A DNA stretch of 64,000 nucleotides from Antennarius striatus (GCF_040054535.1 NC_090787.1:15943501-16007500); one strand, 5' to 3'; shown: positions 1-13,859, counted from the first letter of the stretch. The notes: generated by a model from the letters alone, not told the origin. A program made the numbers and translations.

Positions 1-769
1 TACATTCAAGGGGTTTGTGTGTGTGTGTGTGTGTGTCTGTACTGCATATTGCATGTTAGCATAATAGCCCACTATCTACTAACATTGCATAAACAGTTGT
101 AATGACTATAATAGTACAAGTAATGAAAAAAGGATTGTGAGATCATTATCGTAGATCTCAATCCACTGTGGTAGACACTTTAAGAGTCAGGGCTGAGCTG
201 GTTAATTGGAGTTAAGAGTTGGAATAAAGTTTAAAATGGTTGCTCTTTACATTTGCTGGCTCTGTAATGTCTGCAGGTAATAGTGCATATTCCAAGAATA
301 AAATGTGAGAGGGCTCCCATGGGATTTTTGTGTGTATGTTTGATAATGGTTCTTTCATAGATTGTATTAAGGGACGGTTGTTCCTTCCCATTAATCACAT
401 TCTAATCAGAATGTGTGTGTGCACACCAGATGGGAATTTTGCAAATTTAAATGGCTGCGATTTCAATATCTTATGTTATAGATGTTATAATCATGTCAAA
501 TATAAAAGTTACAAACCAACGTTAAACAAGTTAAACTTTTGACTTCTGAGTTCCAATAACCTTTGACTTTACCTTTGGGCCTCTCAGCAGCGCTGCATTC
601 TGAACCTCTAGGATCATATAGAATAGACTAAAGGAAACTGGCTTTGCTTGAATACTATAAAACAGAACAATCTACATGCAAACACAAACCTATAGTAGTA
701 TGGTGCACTAGCAATAGTTCTAGTAGTAGATATGTTAATTAATAAATTAAAAACATTTCAGAGCATATG

Positions 770-772
<3 letters not shown>

Positions 773-819
<47 letters not shown>
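773..819. repeat. (CA)n microsatellite
   Basis: Uninterrupted CA dinucleotide tract of about 47 bp, followed after a CTC interruption by another short CA run. Confidence 0.98.
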
Positions 820-821
<2 letters not shown>

Positions 822-2008
822 CACACACACGCTTCACCGCTGAACTCTCAAACCAGGGCAGCCAGTAGAACTCCAAATCAGCACCAATGGTTCAATGACT
901 GAACCACTGCTTTCAAATTACTGCAATTAGTTAAGCAAATTGGAAAACTATATTATGAGTGGTTTTGTTTCCAGATTTCTTCAGACTGCGCTTTTCTCCA
1001 TCCATCAAGGATGAGATGAAAATCATCTTGATAATAGTCTTTTTAGTAACACGTATAATTTTGTCACATTCTGTTTAACCTTGGTGACAGATTACAGCTC
1101 TTTATTGCGCTGGTCTTGGAAACTTTGCCTAAGCAACATATTCAATCTGCTGTTGATGCTTTCACTTTGACTTTTTTGGTTTGTGGTTTTGGGGTGTTTT
1201 CCTTCCAGTATAACCAGTATTATCACCAACTGCATCTGAAACCATCTCGCACAAAAAGAACACTGACCACAATAACATTGTGGTATTAAAGGGGCTGTGC
1301 TCAGATCAGATCTGGGGAATTTTCTTTGATAATTCCCATGCTAATCCTCAGTGAGACTACTTTTGGTGGTCAGCATTTTCTATGAGCATCACTAAAAAAT
1401 AAAAGTAATAAGTCTTAGTGCTGCCTGAAAACCCAACTTCAGGGAATTAGCTACGCTGCTATTTATATATGAAACCAGGGTGAAGATCTGATAGAATATC
1501 CATATTTCAGATGATCATCTGGTGACTGATGCTTGAGGGGATGAAAAAGTTGTAGTCACATCAAAATGTCCGTAATGGTCTCCAAAACCTGTAAAGTTGT
1601 GTAACTGCACCTGCAGTGATAATGACTGAGTTTTATTTTCTAACTCTCCTTCAATGAACTATTTTGGAGGATTTATTTGCTAAAAATAATTAATTATTCA
1701 GGTGTCTTCACCTCTGAGGGGAAGTCTTATAATAAATGTGATGTGCTGTCCGTGGCGTTTTTCATTCAGTATGAACACCATTAAATAGTTTACAGCTTTT
1801 AGTGAAAGGAGTCCCAAAATAACAGGCATGCACTCTTTTGCGATATAAATAGCTTCAAAAGAGCTGCTTCGGTGAACTTCTGTTTAAGTAGTTTCCATTT
1901 TTATCAATGGTGCACTCTATTGACAAGCAATTTTCTATTCCTTCCAAATATGGCAGAAAAAGAAGTGAATGAAGGCGTTTTAACACTAGAGAGGATTTAA
2001 AACCACGA

Positions 2009-2110
<102 letters not shown>

Positions 2111-2194
2111 TAAGTAATAATGCATAAAACTGGAATGACAGGTGTCGGTTAAATTCTGTACAGAAGTAAAGAATCTACTGGTTTCTGTGGATAA

Positions 2195-2229
2195 GTGGTA
2201 AACATGTGTTTTAAACACATGTTTACCAC
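2195..2229. other. Perfect 35-bp palindrome with two forkhead-like cores
   Basis: The arm gtggtaaacatgtgttt is followed by one t and then its exact reverse complement, giving 17-bp arms around a 1-bp centre. Each arm carries GTAAACA/TGTTTAC, the core bound by FOX proteins, in inverted orientation. It lies about 90 bp from the end of the long GT tract. Whether it is a binding site, a cruciform-prone sequence or chance is unknown. Confidence 0.85.
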
Positions 2230-4725
2230 CTTAAATCAATACCTTAAACAAATGAAAGTCTCATGTTAACCAATTTGATATCTTCAGTGTTTAATTCAGT
2301 AGTCAGTTATCAAGAGCAGCCATTTCCTGTCTCTCTAGCCCGCTCTTTCCTCACTTTCTCTTAGAAAGTCTGACCTCACACATCACCCACTCATCAAATC
2401 ATTCAACTCACTGTAGCAGTGAGACTGAGGAGCGATGACACAGAGAACAAGTATGCATTTGTGAAAATAATAATTTGATAATGTCGAATGTTTTAGTTGA
2501 ACTGGATGCATTTAAAGGACCTGTTTCTCAGTGAAGCTGTGGCCTACGATGAATGGCAGGATACTTCAGTTTCATTTAGCACACAGTCACAAACACAAAC
2601 ATGTAATGTTGTGTCAGACTGTCTCAGCTGACCTAAACCAGGCAATAAGCAAACAGGATGGTACTTCACAATACATTAACTAAATGAGGAAAATAGCTCT
2701 TGTTAAGAGTAGTGGCCGACAGGGAAGACGGAAATTATATGGAGAGAAAGAAATGGGTGTGGATGTGTTGATAGATCCGAGGCTGAAGGCAGCAAACAAG
2801 GAAGCTGCACTGTCTCATTGTGCCGCTTAGACTGGTAATAGAGGACGACGAAAAGGCGTTTCTATGGGAGTGCTGCTGTGTTCTTCTCTAACAGATACAT
2901 TCCCTTATCTCCTGCCTGCGGAGAAACAAACACTGGCAGCTCATATGAAGGGGAGTTTCCCTGGATCTATTTGATCTGCATAGAGTAGCAACAGAGCTCT
3001 AATTGAATTTGAGAGAGAGAGAAAAGGCCTGGTAGTAGGGCCATGCTGTATGTGTTGATAGCAAAGCAATCTGTACATTCTGTACCATGTACAAGAATAA
3101 TTCCATTTAATTTAAATAATAAAGGCATCAGTTTCAAGAAATGAGTAACTTAACAGAACAAAGTTTAGTAGTAAAGTAAAATGCGAGCATGAGTACATTT
3201 CTTTATGATGTTACTGTCAAAACGTACGTAAAAGATGCTATTTTATTTGATTGTTCATTTGAGCTGAAACAAGAGGATCTATTGTTTTACATTTATGAAG
3301 CTCGGATTTGCTATTGATAGTTTAACAGAAGGTCTCTATGGATGACGTCAGTCTGATGATTGTTGTTATCTCTACAACTCGTGGTAAGGCAGCAATAACT
3401 TTTGCACTGACATTTATAGTCTCCATATATGTTTACCAGTGACTATGCTGATTGTCTCTTTTTGCACCTAGTGCCACCAGCAGGTTTATAGTTGTGAGTG
3501 GAATATTTGCACAATTTTATTGTACTGAAAAAAAAAAAAAAACATTTCTGTGGTGGCTGATCTGGCACTTTCAATAGTAATACACAATCTCAGCTTTTAA
3601 GAGAAAATGAGCAACATGACCTCGGAAAAAAGAGATTTAAACATTTACAATTCCATTATAATTGGACAACCTACTTCCAAACGGAAGAACGTGTAACACG
3701 ATTGAGAGGCCCGCAACTGTTACAAGTACAAGTGGTGGGATTGTAATTGTCCAGTTGTTTCTAGGACCAAAAATGAACATTCAGCTTTAAGTGTTGGAAA
3801 AACTACTGTGACATCAGATAAAAGTTTAATGTTACTTCAGGATAATTAGAATCACTTGAGGTTATCACAATTGTAATTTGTCTGATAGCTTGGTTTATGT
3901 TTAAATATTTAACAACACTGCCATTAGCTTCAGTCATGTGCCTGTGTTTAGTGTTATCCGGCAATGTTAGCATGGTGCTACAATGAACAAGGAGATCAGT
4001 ATAGCGTAAATCTAAATACCAACACATTAGAATAGTTATTGTTACCATGTTAACATGCTGGTATATAATTTAGTTTACCGTTCCTCCTTGCCTTACCATG
4101 TATATTTGTTAATTCTGCTTCATTTAATGCAAAGAAAATCAGCTTATCTTCACTGTAGAGTTAAAACATAAAGCTTAACAGTCAGATTAAATAGGGACTG
4201 AATCGTCTTGTGGAAATAGAGAGTAAAAGAAGAGAAATGTGATTGTATTAGCAGAGGGGCCAGATTGGCTGGGTGAGCACACAGAGGAATCTGTGTGGAC
4301 AGGCCTGTAATTGAAGGGAAGGAAACAGCCTTATCCTAGATCAGTATCTATCACTCCGGTAGGAAAAGAGAGATCAAAACCCACACAGCCAGAATTAGGA
4401 AAGAAGGGAGGTAACAAAGCCCCCGATGGGAAGTAAGTCCATAAGGAGGAGGAAGACGGTGGAGGTGATGCAAATAGTGGACGCGTGCTCGTGGGATGTT
4501 GGTTCCTCGGTTCACCAACACAGATGGGATCAAGACAAAAGAGAGAGGATGTGAAAGGAAGCTAAAGACAATGACGGATGGAAGGATAGAGGAGATCAAC
4601 ATGTTGAGATACAACCCCAGAGACACAACCACCAGAGAAGAAGAGAATTATGGGAGTGCAAATTAAATTACACCGGAAAGGACAGTCAGGTCTGGACCTG
4701 CAGGATACACTGCACATGGGGCTCC

Positions 4726-4835
<110 letters not shown>

Positions 4836-6248
4836 GTACGTGCGTGTATTTGTGTTATAAACAAGTGCATACTGACATCAAAACGTGTAAAGAACACAAA
4901 TAGAAAAGAATAAAGAAAACAGAACAGGAGGGACACATTAGTTGTATTCATTTTTACTAAATACGCATCGAATAATTTTATCATACAACAGCTTTTTTCA
5001 GTTTGTTAGTTAATGTTTTATATCTCTTTGCATATAATTATTCTCTGTTTGTCCTGACAAGCCTGTGCTCATGCACACAGTGTGTTGTTTAAAAAAAAGA
5101 TGACAAACATTCATCATCATTCTTCCATTTCATAATTTAAAAAGCTAAACACAGTATTTTTGAAAATATCACATACTGAAATATTACCTTAATTCATGAC
5201 AAAATTGTATTTGTTTAATACAGAGCAGGACCCTTGTAACCAGATTGAAGATAGAATTAATGTGTAGGCTGGTTTTCATCCACTGACCATCATCATTTTT
5301 TCCCCCTAATAATTTCTTCACGTAAACCATCATCTCTCAGATACTACCCCTATCGGGCAGGTATAAAATGTTTACCTTTCGTCAGCAGTTCTCTTTTAGA
5401 ATACATCAATCCGCTGTAACAACACGTCTTCTTAAACACCCGTCATACATTATAGTCAACAGTTCACCAACATCAGCTGGTGTTCAGCAGGTACAGGAGG
5501 GAAGAGGGCTTTAACAAACAGGTTTTTTCATAAATGATTTAAGTATTTGTTTATTTTCGCTACCTGTTTTTCTACTTTTCTTGTAAATATTTATCTGTAA
5601 CTATATATGATCCGGATGACTGATTGTTAACTAAGTACTCCAGATGAGAAAGGGTAGGTTTAAAAGCTTATGCTTCACTTTACTCCTTATTGGACATGTG
5701 AGATTCATGTCATTATTGTTTTGACTATTATTGTGATTTTGACTACTTTCCACGGTGTTGTTTGTTTTCTTCTCAGTGTCTTTTGTTTGTTTTTTTACTC
5801 CCACATGTACAAAATAAAAAGCATTCTAGCATCTCACCTTCCCTCTCCATCCAAGATCCTTGGGAAGCCAGCTGTGTGACAACAACATTCTGCCTAAGGA
5901 TATCCAGGCAGGTTCACAGCACATCACAATACATATTATTTTCTAATTGCAGATGAAGACAAAGCTCTCACCTGATTATAGTCTCTGTCTGAGCCTTTTT
6001 CTTCTTAGTATGTATGTTTGAATAAACAACATAGGGAAAAGTCAGTCAAACTGAGCCCAAAGGCTTATTGACAGAGGAAATGTAGAGTAGGATTTATTTT
6101 TATGATGGTTTTTGTATGACTTTGTGATTCATTACTTTTATATTGTTCTCAAGTATGTTAAAAAAAACATTAAGAGTATATAATTAATGAAAACCCACTT
6201 ACAAATCCATACACAAATTCATAAACTGTATTCTGCTCCATGATTTGT

Positions 6249-6396
6249 TGGATGGATGGATGGATGGATGGATGGATGGATGGATGGATGGATGGATGGA
6301 TGGATGGATGGATGGATGGATAGATGGATGGATGGATGGATGGATGGATGGATGGATGGATGGATGGATGGACGGATGAACGGATGGATGGATGGA
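6249..6396. repeat. (GGAT)n tetranucleotide array
   Basis: About 37 copies of GGAT with few interruptions (one TAGA variant near 6321; GAC and GAA variants at the right end). Minus-strand translation gives a Pro-Ser-Ile-His repeat with no coding meaning. Confidence 0.98.
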
Positions 6397-8020
6397 CCTT
6401 AGCTAACTGGAGGACTTGAGTGGAATATATAAACAACAATGGTTTACATCTTTTCCCCTAAAGATTAGAAGACTAGTTATGTTTTTTTTTTAATATGAGA
6501 AGAATGTCTGTGCTGAACTGGTCTCCTCCTTGTCTGTCACATACTTTGAATTCACTTGTTAATCTTACCTGACATCTTCCATTATTCTTTCCTCATCCAT
6601 ATTATCTCACAAGCTTATCTGCTCACTCAAACATCAACAAGGCAGACTGCTGCAGCATACACAAAGATCGGGCTTTGTTACATTTACATTTAAACCATTT
6701 GAACTGAAACCCTGAGCAGTTGTTGAAATTGTGGATCAAGAATTTACTGGAGCAGAGTGGTCTGAGGTGAGAAGAATGAGAAAGATAAGCGTGAAAGGCG
6801 CTAATTGTTGTTTCAGGCTGTCTAAAGTCTTTTTTATTGTCCTACAGAGTGATTCTTCAAGGAGCACTGGTTTGTGATGCAGGCCTGAGGTGCTGTGCTT
6901 TCACAAAGGTCATATGAACGCTGAAGCAGATTAGCAATTCAGATTGGATTGAAGGGGCTAAAAGGCTACTGTAGCCCTGCCTGAGTCTGATTACATTAGC
7001 AAAGAGTAGGAGTGCAAATGCACACAACTGATTAGATGGAAGCAAGAAGGAAGCAACTACACAATGCATACAGTCTCTGACACAGGCATAGCAATAAGGT
7101 GTGACTCACACTAAATAAACACATGATACCACTGTGATGAAGGTTTATCCTCAGTATATCCTCCCACTGGTTTTTATTTTTCCTCACACGCACATAGATG
7201 GTCAGCACTCACCGCCCAGCACGCTGGCTGTCTGCCTGTGTGCACCATATATCTTGTAGAGATAAGTTTGGGCTGCGGTATCATCGTGAGGTCAGTTCTA
7301 AGGAGAGACTTCCTGCTTTGAGAGGGTCACTGTGTAGCAGGTGTTGTACTGCTGTTATGGTGATTCTGCAGGTTCACCTGCTTTAGACTAGTCTGATAAG
7401 AACTGCCTTTACAATGTCTGACATCATTGACAATAAGGATAATAAACTCATGGTGCTGCAGTTCACATTTTAGCTGCTGAGCAAAAATAATGCCTCGAAA
7501 TAGAGAACATCTAGCAAGTTAAACTAAAATTATCCCTGAACACATGTCTCACATCCCCAGAGTCATTAATCAAGTTCCATACCAGCAAATATATGTGTTT
7601 GACGCTGAAAGACCTCGACTCTGCATTTCTTGACTTCATCAGGTGGTTTCATGAGCTGAGCTGAATTTCAGTAATAGGGTAGGAAAAATGAAGGACATGT
7701 TGTTATGGTGTTTGTTTCAATGAAACACACTATGCAACTAGTCAAATCAGAATACCGGTAATTAAAAATAACAGATAACAGTTTAGACGGCTGAAGGAAC
7801 GAACGTGCTTCCGGAGAGGCCTCGGACGGGGCCTTCTTTTCAGCACCACGGACAGCAAGCAGAAGCCACGCAGCACATGGAGAGCTGCAAGCCTCTGCAA
7901 CAGTACACTGCACAACAAATCAAACAGATTGAAGAGCAATCCAACCGATGAATCCCCATCATGTTGCAATTTACAGGTAACTTTTTATGCCTATGGGTAG
8001 TACAAAAAAGAAGTGTCTTC

Positions 8021-8024
<4 letters not shown>

Positions 8025-8079
<55 letters not shown>
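8025..8079. repeat. (GT)n microsatellite
   Basis: Uninterrupted GT tract of about 55 bp inside NALF1 intron 1. Confidence 0.97.
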
Positions 8080-8082
<3 letters not shown>

Positions 8083-8605
8083 CTTCTGTGTGTATCGGTG
8101 ATGTAGACTTCGAGCATACAACGCTGTTGACATGCGCAACGTGTACTCCACAGTCTGTTCAGTAATGCTGCCATGTCATTTTGAACAACAAGCAAACTGG
8201 GGACGATACAAAGCCTGGATTAGGTGCAGGAATCACTTGTGCTATTAATAACACTGAAATAAGCACCAATCAGAGCCCTCTCTGCCTTCATTTCATAGAG
8301 CGGCAGCACAAGCCTGGATCTTACTCCAAATGCCAAACATCACCTCCACAGTCGCAGTTGGTGAAGTAGTTCATATCAGATGGGCTAGAATCAGAGTGGG
8401 AAAGAAGGGGAAGGATTAAGAAGAGGGTGATGAAGGTCTACAGGTGCCAGCATCTTACAAAACCAACAAGAGGAGCTGATATGACAGAGGCTTTATCCTC
8501 TAGTATGGATTCTAAAAAAAAAAAAAAAAAAATACTATAGACTGACAGATATGCCCAACGGTTGCCATGACGACTGAGAACCCACCCTCTTGAATGCACT
8601 TGGCA

Positions 8606-8608
<3 letters not shown>

Positions 8609-8645
<37 letters not shown>

Positions 8646-8651
8646 TGCGCG
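8609..8651. repeat. (GT)n plus GC-rich alternating tract next to the NALF1 donor
   Basis: GT tract running into gcgcgtgcgcgg. In the NALF1 transcript it reads as a CA repeat beginning about 20 nt after the exon 1 splice donor at 8671-8672. Confidence 0.95.
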
Positions 8652-8672
8652 GCACGGCCTCGTCAGTCTTAC

Positions 8673-9401
8673 CTTGCATTCCTCCATGCATGTCCGAACA
8701 GAGTATGCATCCGTCTCGTATTTCTGAACCAGCAATTCAAACTCCCGGTACTTCTTTTCCGCATCCTGGTCCAGATGCTGATAAGCCCGGACGCACTTCC
8801 TGCATCCTTGCTGATCCACCCCCGTGGTCGTATTCAGGGTGCAATTCAAAACGCCCGGACTCGTAAACCCGTAAAACAAATCCAAAAGTGAGTAGGAATT
8901 ACAAAAAGAAAGGTATAAATCGCTCAGATTCACGTACGCCAACTGCGTCCCCTTGTCCCATCCGCCGGAGAGGCCGAGGCACACGGTGTGCGCGTCCGTG
9001 AATGTAAAGCAGTCTTTGGACAGGCTGTCGGGGTGACAGGTGTCCATTCGCCATAGAGTAGAATTCCCTAGAAAAATAACATCTTGCTCTCTGGCGAGGT
9101 GGTGGTGGGGGTCGGGTGATGTTGGGATATGTGGTCGGTGGAGGGAGTTTAGGTACTCCGCCATGTCCGTAATTGCAGGCTCCTCGTCCGATCGCTTGTC
9201 TCGGGTCCGCGTCAGTTTCGCCTCGGCGCAGAACCACAAGTGATCAGAGAGCAGGACGGTGATGAACAGGAGAGATGCCAGCGATAGTCGCCATCTCTGG
9301 GCCCGCTCCGACTCGGTAAATGGCTTCTCGTTCTCTCGGGGTGCAAACCAGAATTTTAAACCTTCATCATGCTGCCGACGCATCCAAGCACCCCTGGTCA
9401 T
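8673..9401 (-). CDS. NALF1: NALF1 (FAM155A) coding exon 1, NALCN channel auxiliary factor
   Basis: This exon encodes the N-terminal 243 residues of NALF1, a membrane glycoprotein that partners the NALCN sodium-leak channel pore with UNC79 and UNC80. The start at 9401 gives the family-typical N-terminus MTRGAWM, and SERAQRWRLSLASLL leads into a hydrophobic segment (about 38-60) ending AEAKLTR. Cysteines at 122, 131, 141, 167, 187, 200, 203, 238 and 242 begin the Cys-rich domain. NxS/T sequons are at Asn113, 158, 186 and 190. The exon ends in AAG|GTAAGA (donor 8672-8671), phase 0; reading past it enters a Thr-His microsatellite frame. AEAKLTRTRDK resembles NALF1 more than the paralogue NALF2. 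The long glutamine tract of mammalian NALF1 is absent. The later exons are outside the window. Confidence 0.93.
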
Positions 9402-9990
9402 ATTTTAGGAAAGTGCTGCCCTGGCCGACTCCACCGCAGGGGCTGCTTTGCCACAATACTCATTGACTTGAGGGGAGATGGACTCCGGTTGGTTCTCCTC
9501 CTCCGTAACGGTGGGGTGCCGTACCTTCGCCGGTCCAGGGCGCCCGCAACAGTCGGTGCTATTCCGATTCAATTAGCGCGTCCGTACAGATTATGCTTCG
9601 CGCTGCCGCATCCCGGTTCTCCATGGCTCTCCTGGAGGAAACGGCGTCCTCTTTGACCGCATGACTCCCTCTTCCCTACCGTCCCTCTCCCCGGGCTTGT
9701 TTCTCTCGTCGGGGGACGCAGGGAGACCAGCTGTTGCGAGCCTCTCGGTACTGATGCTGCGCGTCTGCCGCGTTCAGTTTGCAGATTTACTTAAAGGAGT
9801 GCAACCAGTCCTCTCGATGCAACCGTGCATCTTTCTCTGTCTCGTAGCTGGGCGAAAAGCCTAGAATAATTTCTCCCTTTGGCTATTGTCATCTTGAACC
9901 GCGGTTAAGTTGCCGCCATGTTCGCCTTGAAACACTTTTTCGGAGAGCTGAGTCTGTTTGCGTCATCTCCATCGCTGCGATAGCTCCATC
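9402..9990 (-). promoter_or_regulatory. NALF1: NALF1 5' UTR and CpG-rich promoter region
   Basis: The sequence upstream of the NALF1 start is clearly richer in G+C and CpG than the surrounding AT-rich DNA, and this continues through exon 1, as expected for a CpG-island promoter. A perfect YY1-type motif, gccgccatgtt, lies at 9912-9922. The transcription start cannot be fixed from sequence alone. Short reading frames here on the plus strand have no recognisable homology. Confidence 0.6.
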
Positions 9991-10032
9991 GTTGCGCAGT
10001 GGCGGAGCAGCTTATTACCAATGGTGCACACT

Positions 10033-10034
<2 letters not shown>

Positions 10035-10073
<39 letters not shown>

Positions 10074-10108
10074 GAACACACACACACACAAACACACACG
10101 AACACACT
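10035..10108. repeat. Interrupted (CA)n microsatellite
   Basis: CA tract with a few G and A interruptions, at the upstream edge of the NALF1 CpG-rich region. Confidence 0.95.
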
Positions 10109-10149
10109 CTCACATACAGGGAGGGGGAGGGAGCACAAAGGTGGTTAAA

Positions 10150-12620
10150 GGTGTTTTGAATGAATGACAGTCGACAAATATTTGATAAGGCGCACTAGTC
10201 GACATCTTGCTTTTTGGCGCAGGATAGATGCGATCTGCCATTCACAACATCAATGCAGCTGAGACATTAAGACATTAAAAGTCATTGATATGGCCTGTTT
10301 CATACACCACTGTAGGCCTAATACAAATCGTCACAGATCAGAGTTTTTTAATCATACCAGAATTGAAATTAATAAAGCAGTTGAACACAAGGTTTGTGTT
10401 TTTAGGATTACCAGCAGTGCGCACGTACCTGTTCTCTGTCAGTGGGTATTATCTAATCATTAGTGGTTCGTTTGGACAGCGTGTTTAAAACAAGCACAGC
10501 GCTTAGAATCAGAGAGACAAACAGAGAGAGAAGGGGAAGCGGTAGTGGCTTTTGGGGTAGTAGAAGTAAATTACAGCATTTATCCTCGTTCTCAAAGCTA
10601 CTAATCATTGTCAGCGTGTGTGGCTTGGAGGGATACCAATGAGAGTATTGTTTCGCATTAAAGACTTCATATTGGGATACAACAGGAGATGATTACCTGA
10701 TTAATTTATGCTGAAGGCCGGTTATTATGCAATTTGTTGTTGCAGGGGGGAAAATGTTCATGGAACTCCAGTCAAACATTTTTTTTTGTGCAGCCAGGAC
10801 TTCTATACCATAAAAATATATTATGTCATTAATTTTGGATCCTCCGATTGATCAGAGCTGACTGCAAAGCTTCTGAATGTAAACCAACTTCAAAAGCAGC
10901 AGAAAGAAATGTGTTTCGTTGTTTGCTAAAGCAAACACAAAGTCACTCATGTGCCAGTTGTATTTGGTTGTTTGTCCAGGAACAAGGCTGGTCGGTGATA
11001 TAAATTGCTGAATTTCACCAAATATCAGCAAGTACTCACAGACAGAAATCCAGTTCGCTGTTTTGAACCTCCCCGCCCCCCCTTGATCCCTGATCATGAC
11101 TGATGGGGACTGAAGGTTTACCGTGGAGGACCTAAATTTCAGTGGAAGCATCAACTGGATTTAAAAGCGCAGACGGTGTTTTGACAAACATCTGTTGTGT
11201 CAGTGCTAGGGATGCTTGAATGCTCGTCATTTATCACTCATTGTTCTAACATATTATGTCACTGCGGGATGCTGTGATAATGCCTCGCGGTGATAGATGT
11301 CCTACTTCAGCTGGGATTGTCTTGTCTGTCTCTAGCTGTACTCCCCCTTTCTCCGCTGGGCTCTTTTGGTCGACACATGGATGCTCTAACCTGACCAGGA
11401 CCCTCATACCACACCAGCATAAATTTGCATATTTCAAACTGAAAGTCTGAAAGTCTGAGCTGAAAGTCAGCTCCTGAAACATAACATACAGTAATGTCCT
11501 CCATTTCTACATGCATGTGTACAATTGCTAATATTATCTGTACTGCTCCAGCAGCTCTTGCAGAAATGCAGGTTTAGCTAAACATCTAAAAGAAATAGGG
11601 AACACATAATAGGTATGACATTCAATATCAAAAACCTCTTTAATTCTATTTTTACTTTTTTTTTTTTTTCCCATTACACTCATTGTCATTTATTGTCACA
11701 GGCACTTAAAGAGTGCCTTTGTTTCATTCAGATAAAGCTCAACTATTTATAAATACCTTGATAAAAATAACTTCATAAACAAATCAAAAATAACCCTGTG
11801 AGGGGTTTGTTGTGTTTGCAGTCCTGTTGAAGTCTTTAAATCACTCATTTTCTAAAAAGAAATTTTGTCCTTTATCGTTTCTACTGAGTCATACAAAAAG
11901 CTTTAACCAATGCTGACTTTGTAGGTTCTAAAAAAAAATTCTTTAAAAAGCCCATTATCAGGAGCATTTTTAGTTATAATGTCAAGACCTTTATGCACCT
12001 AAATATTCTCTGTTTCATCAATGACAAGGACAATGAGACTGGTGGCTTCCAAACTAGACCTACCAAAAGAGGAAGAGAAGAATGGGGTGAAACGAGAGGT
12101 GACATCATCCAACTGTGCCATCTAATGTCAGATACAGAACCTTCACACTTCCTACGCACTGAGTCAGTGTACAAATTACCCTTATTCTTGTCAATCTGTC
12201 AAAATACAAAATATCTCCTTCCATATCTTGCTGGATTTAAGATATATAATCTTTATTTTTTTTTCTCTATATCATTTTTTGCTTTTTCTTACAGCTGCTG
12301 ACTCTTTACCCTTTCTCTCACACTGAGCTGACCCTCCTTCACTCTTATCATACTACCTTAAGCTTTCACTCACCACCACCACGTTTTCCTCTGTATTTCA
12401 GTCTCACTCTTCTTGTATGATTTCAACCCTCTGATATCAGAGATGACAGGCATACGGGATCAGCGTCTGTGATTGGTTAGGAAGGACAACCCCAGCTCTG
12501 GTTTTCCCTTCTCAGATAAATGCATCATACTGTATAAGATGAATGCATTATCCCAGCAGGGAACCAGTATTCACATGTGAACAGGTGTGAACTCATGCCT
12601 GTGTACACGCTAATGTCTTA
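10150..12620. other. Intergenic, no feature recognised
   Basis: AT-rich noncoding DNA upstream of NALF1. No conserved protein, RNA gene or element with recognisable ends was seen; the reading frames present are short and uninformative. Confidence 0.5.
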
Positions 12621-12621
12621 A

Positions 12622-12739
12622 TGTGTGTGTTTGTGTGTGTGTGTGTGTGCGTGCGTGCATGCGTGCGTGCATGCGTGCGTGCGTGTGTGTGTGTGTGTGT
12701 GCGTGCGTGAGTGTGTGCGTGCGTGTATGTGTGTGTGTT
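12622..12739. repeat. Compound GT / GCGT / GCAT repeat
   Basis: Alternating purine-pyrimidine tract in which GT runs flank tgcgtgcgtgcatgcgtgcg-type tetranucleotides. This composition favours Z-DNA. Confidence 0.95.
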
Positions 12740-13119
12740 ACAGTGTTAATGTAATTATTATTTAAAGGTGAAAGTTTATTCATGACGTTAGGCGTGGTAG
12801 TTTGACAAAATCACATTAACACCAGGTCGATTTGCACTCAAACACATCTCACAGTCTCATCAGTAAATGAGTTTTCGCAGTTGTCATCACATAAGATGAA
12901 AATATAAGATGGAAATTTGGTCTTGTTCCAGTTAGCAATTTAGAATATACACATGATAGCTTCTACAGTATATGTGTGTGTGTGTGTCTTTTGTCAGTTT
13001 CAAATGTCTGCAAATTATTCTATATAGTATTAGAATTTAAGTACATTACATGATTTGTGTCACTTTTCAGGCAGCGACTGATTTGTATTTATCCATTTAT
13101 GGTATGAAATTCTTTGTCT

Positions 13120-13737
13120 GGGCATTGGGTCGTCGAGCCCCATGCTGACGACTGTCACCTAATCCACACAGCACGCATCCCCTACAGTTTCCTCGGCAGG
13201 TGGTGAGCCCACCGGAGGTTGGGCCCACATTGTCCTTTCGGGCTGAGCCCGGCCCTCTCCCACCACTCTGGCCTGGCTCCAGAGTGGGGCCCCGGTTGTG
13301 CCATACTGGGTGACGTCACGGTCCTTGATATTGTCCGGTAAATTGATGTAGACCGACCGGTAAATCAAGAGCTTCAAATCACCCAGCCACTCTATGGCTG
13401 GGTGTACCTTTAGAGATAGGGTGAGGAGCTCAGTCATCAGGGAGGAGCTTGGAGTAGAGCCACTGCTCCTCCACCTCGAGCGGAGCCGGCTGAGGTGGCT
13501 CGGGCATCTGTTCCGGATGCCTCCTGGGGGGGTTTTCCGAGCACGTCATACCGGGAGGAGACCAGGGGGAAGACCTAGGACATACATGAGGGATTATGTC
13601 TCTCGGCTGGTCTGGGAACGCCTCGGGATCCCCCTGGAGGAGCTGGAAGAGTGTCTGGGGAGAGGGAAGTATGGGCATCTCTCCTGAGACTGTTGCCCCC
13701 GCCCTGGATAAGCGATTGAAGATGGATTGATGGATGG
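13120..13737 (+). mobile_element. 3' end of an L2/Rex1-like LINE, truncated
   Basis: The frame from about 13394 to 13687 encodes the C-terminal tail found after the reverse transcriptase in many fish non-LTR elements. Recognisable blocks are FRDRVRSSVIREELGVEPL, RLRWLGHLFRMPPG, GRRPGGRPRT and WERLGIPLEELEE. It is followed by ggataagcgattgaagatgg and a GATGG-type tail typical of these LINE 3' ends. The GC-rich sequence before it (cctttcgggctgagcccgg; ctggctccagagtggggccc) resembles common noncoding parts of fish retroelements. It lacks endonuclease and RT, so it is a dead 5'-truncated copy. The exact clade is uncertain. Confidence 0.75.
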
Positions 13738-13859
13738 CATGAAATTGAATTGAAGTTTTGCTGACCTTGTTCTTGTCTTAATAACATCTGGGATTAATCA
13801 CTGCCACAGATCTAAATGAGGAAACTGTCAATCCACTGTATTTACATGCATTCACTCAA

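Noticed and set aside
6249..6396. Regular short repeats that might suggest a CRISPR-like array
   Set aside because: A 4-bp unit with no spacers in a vertebrate genome is a microsatellite.
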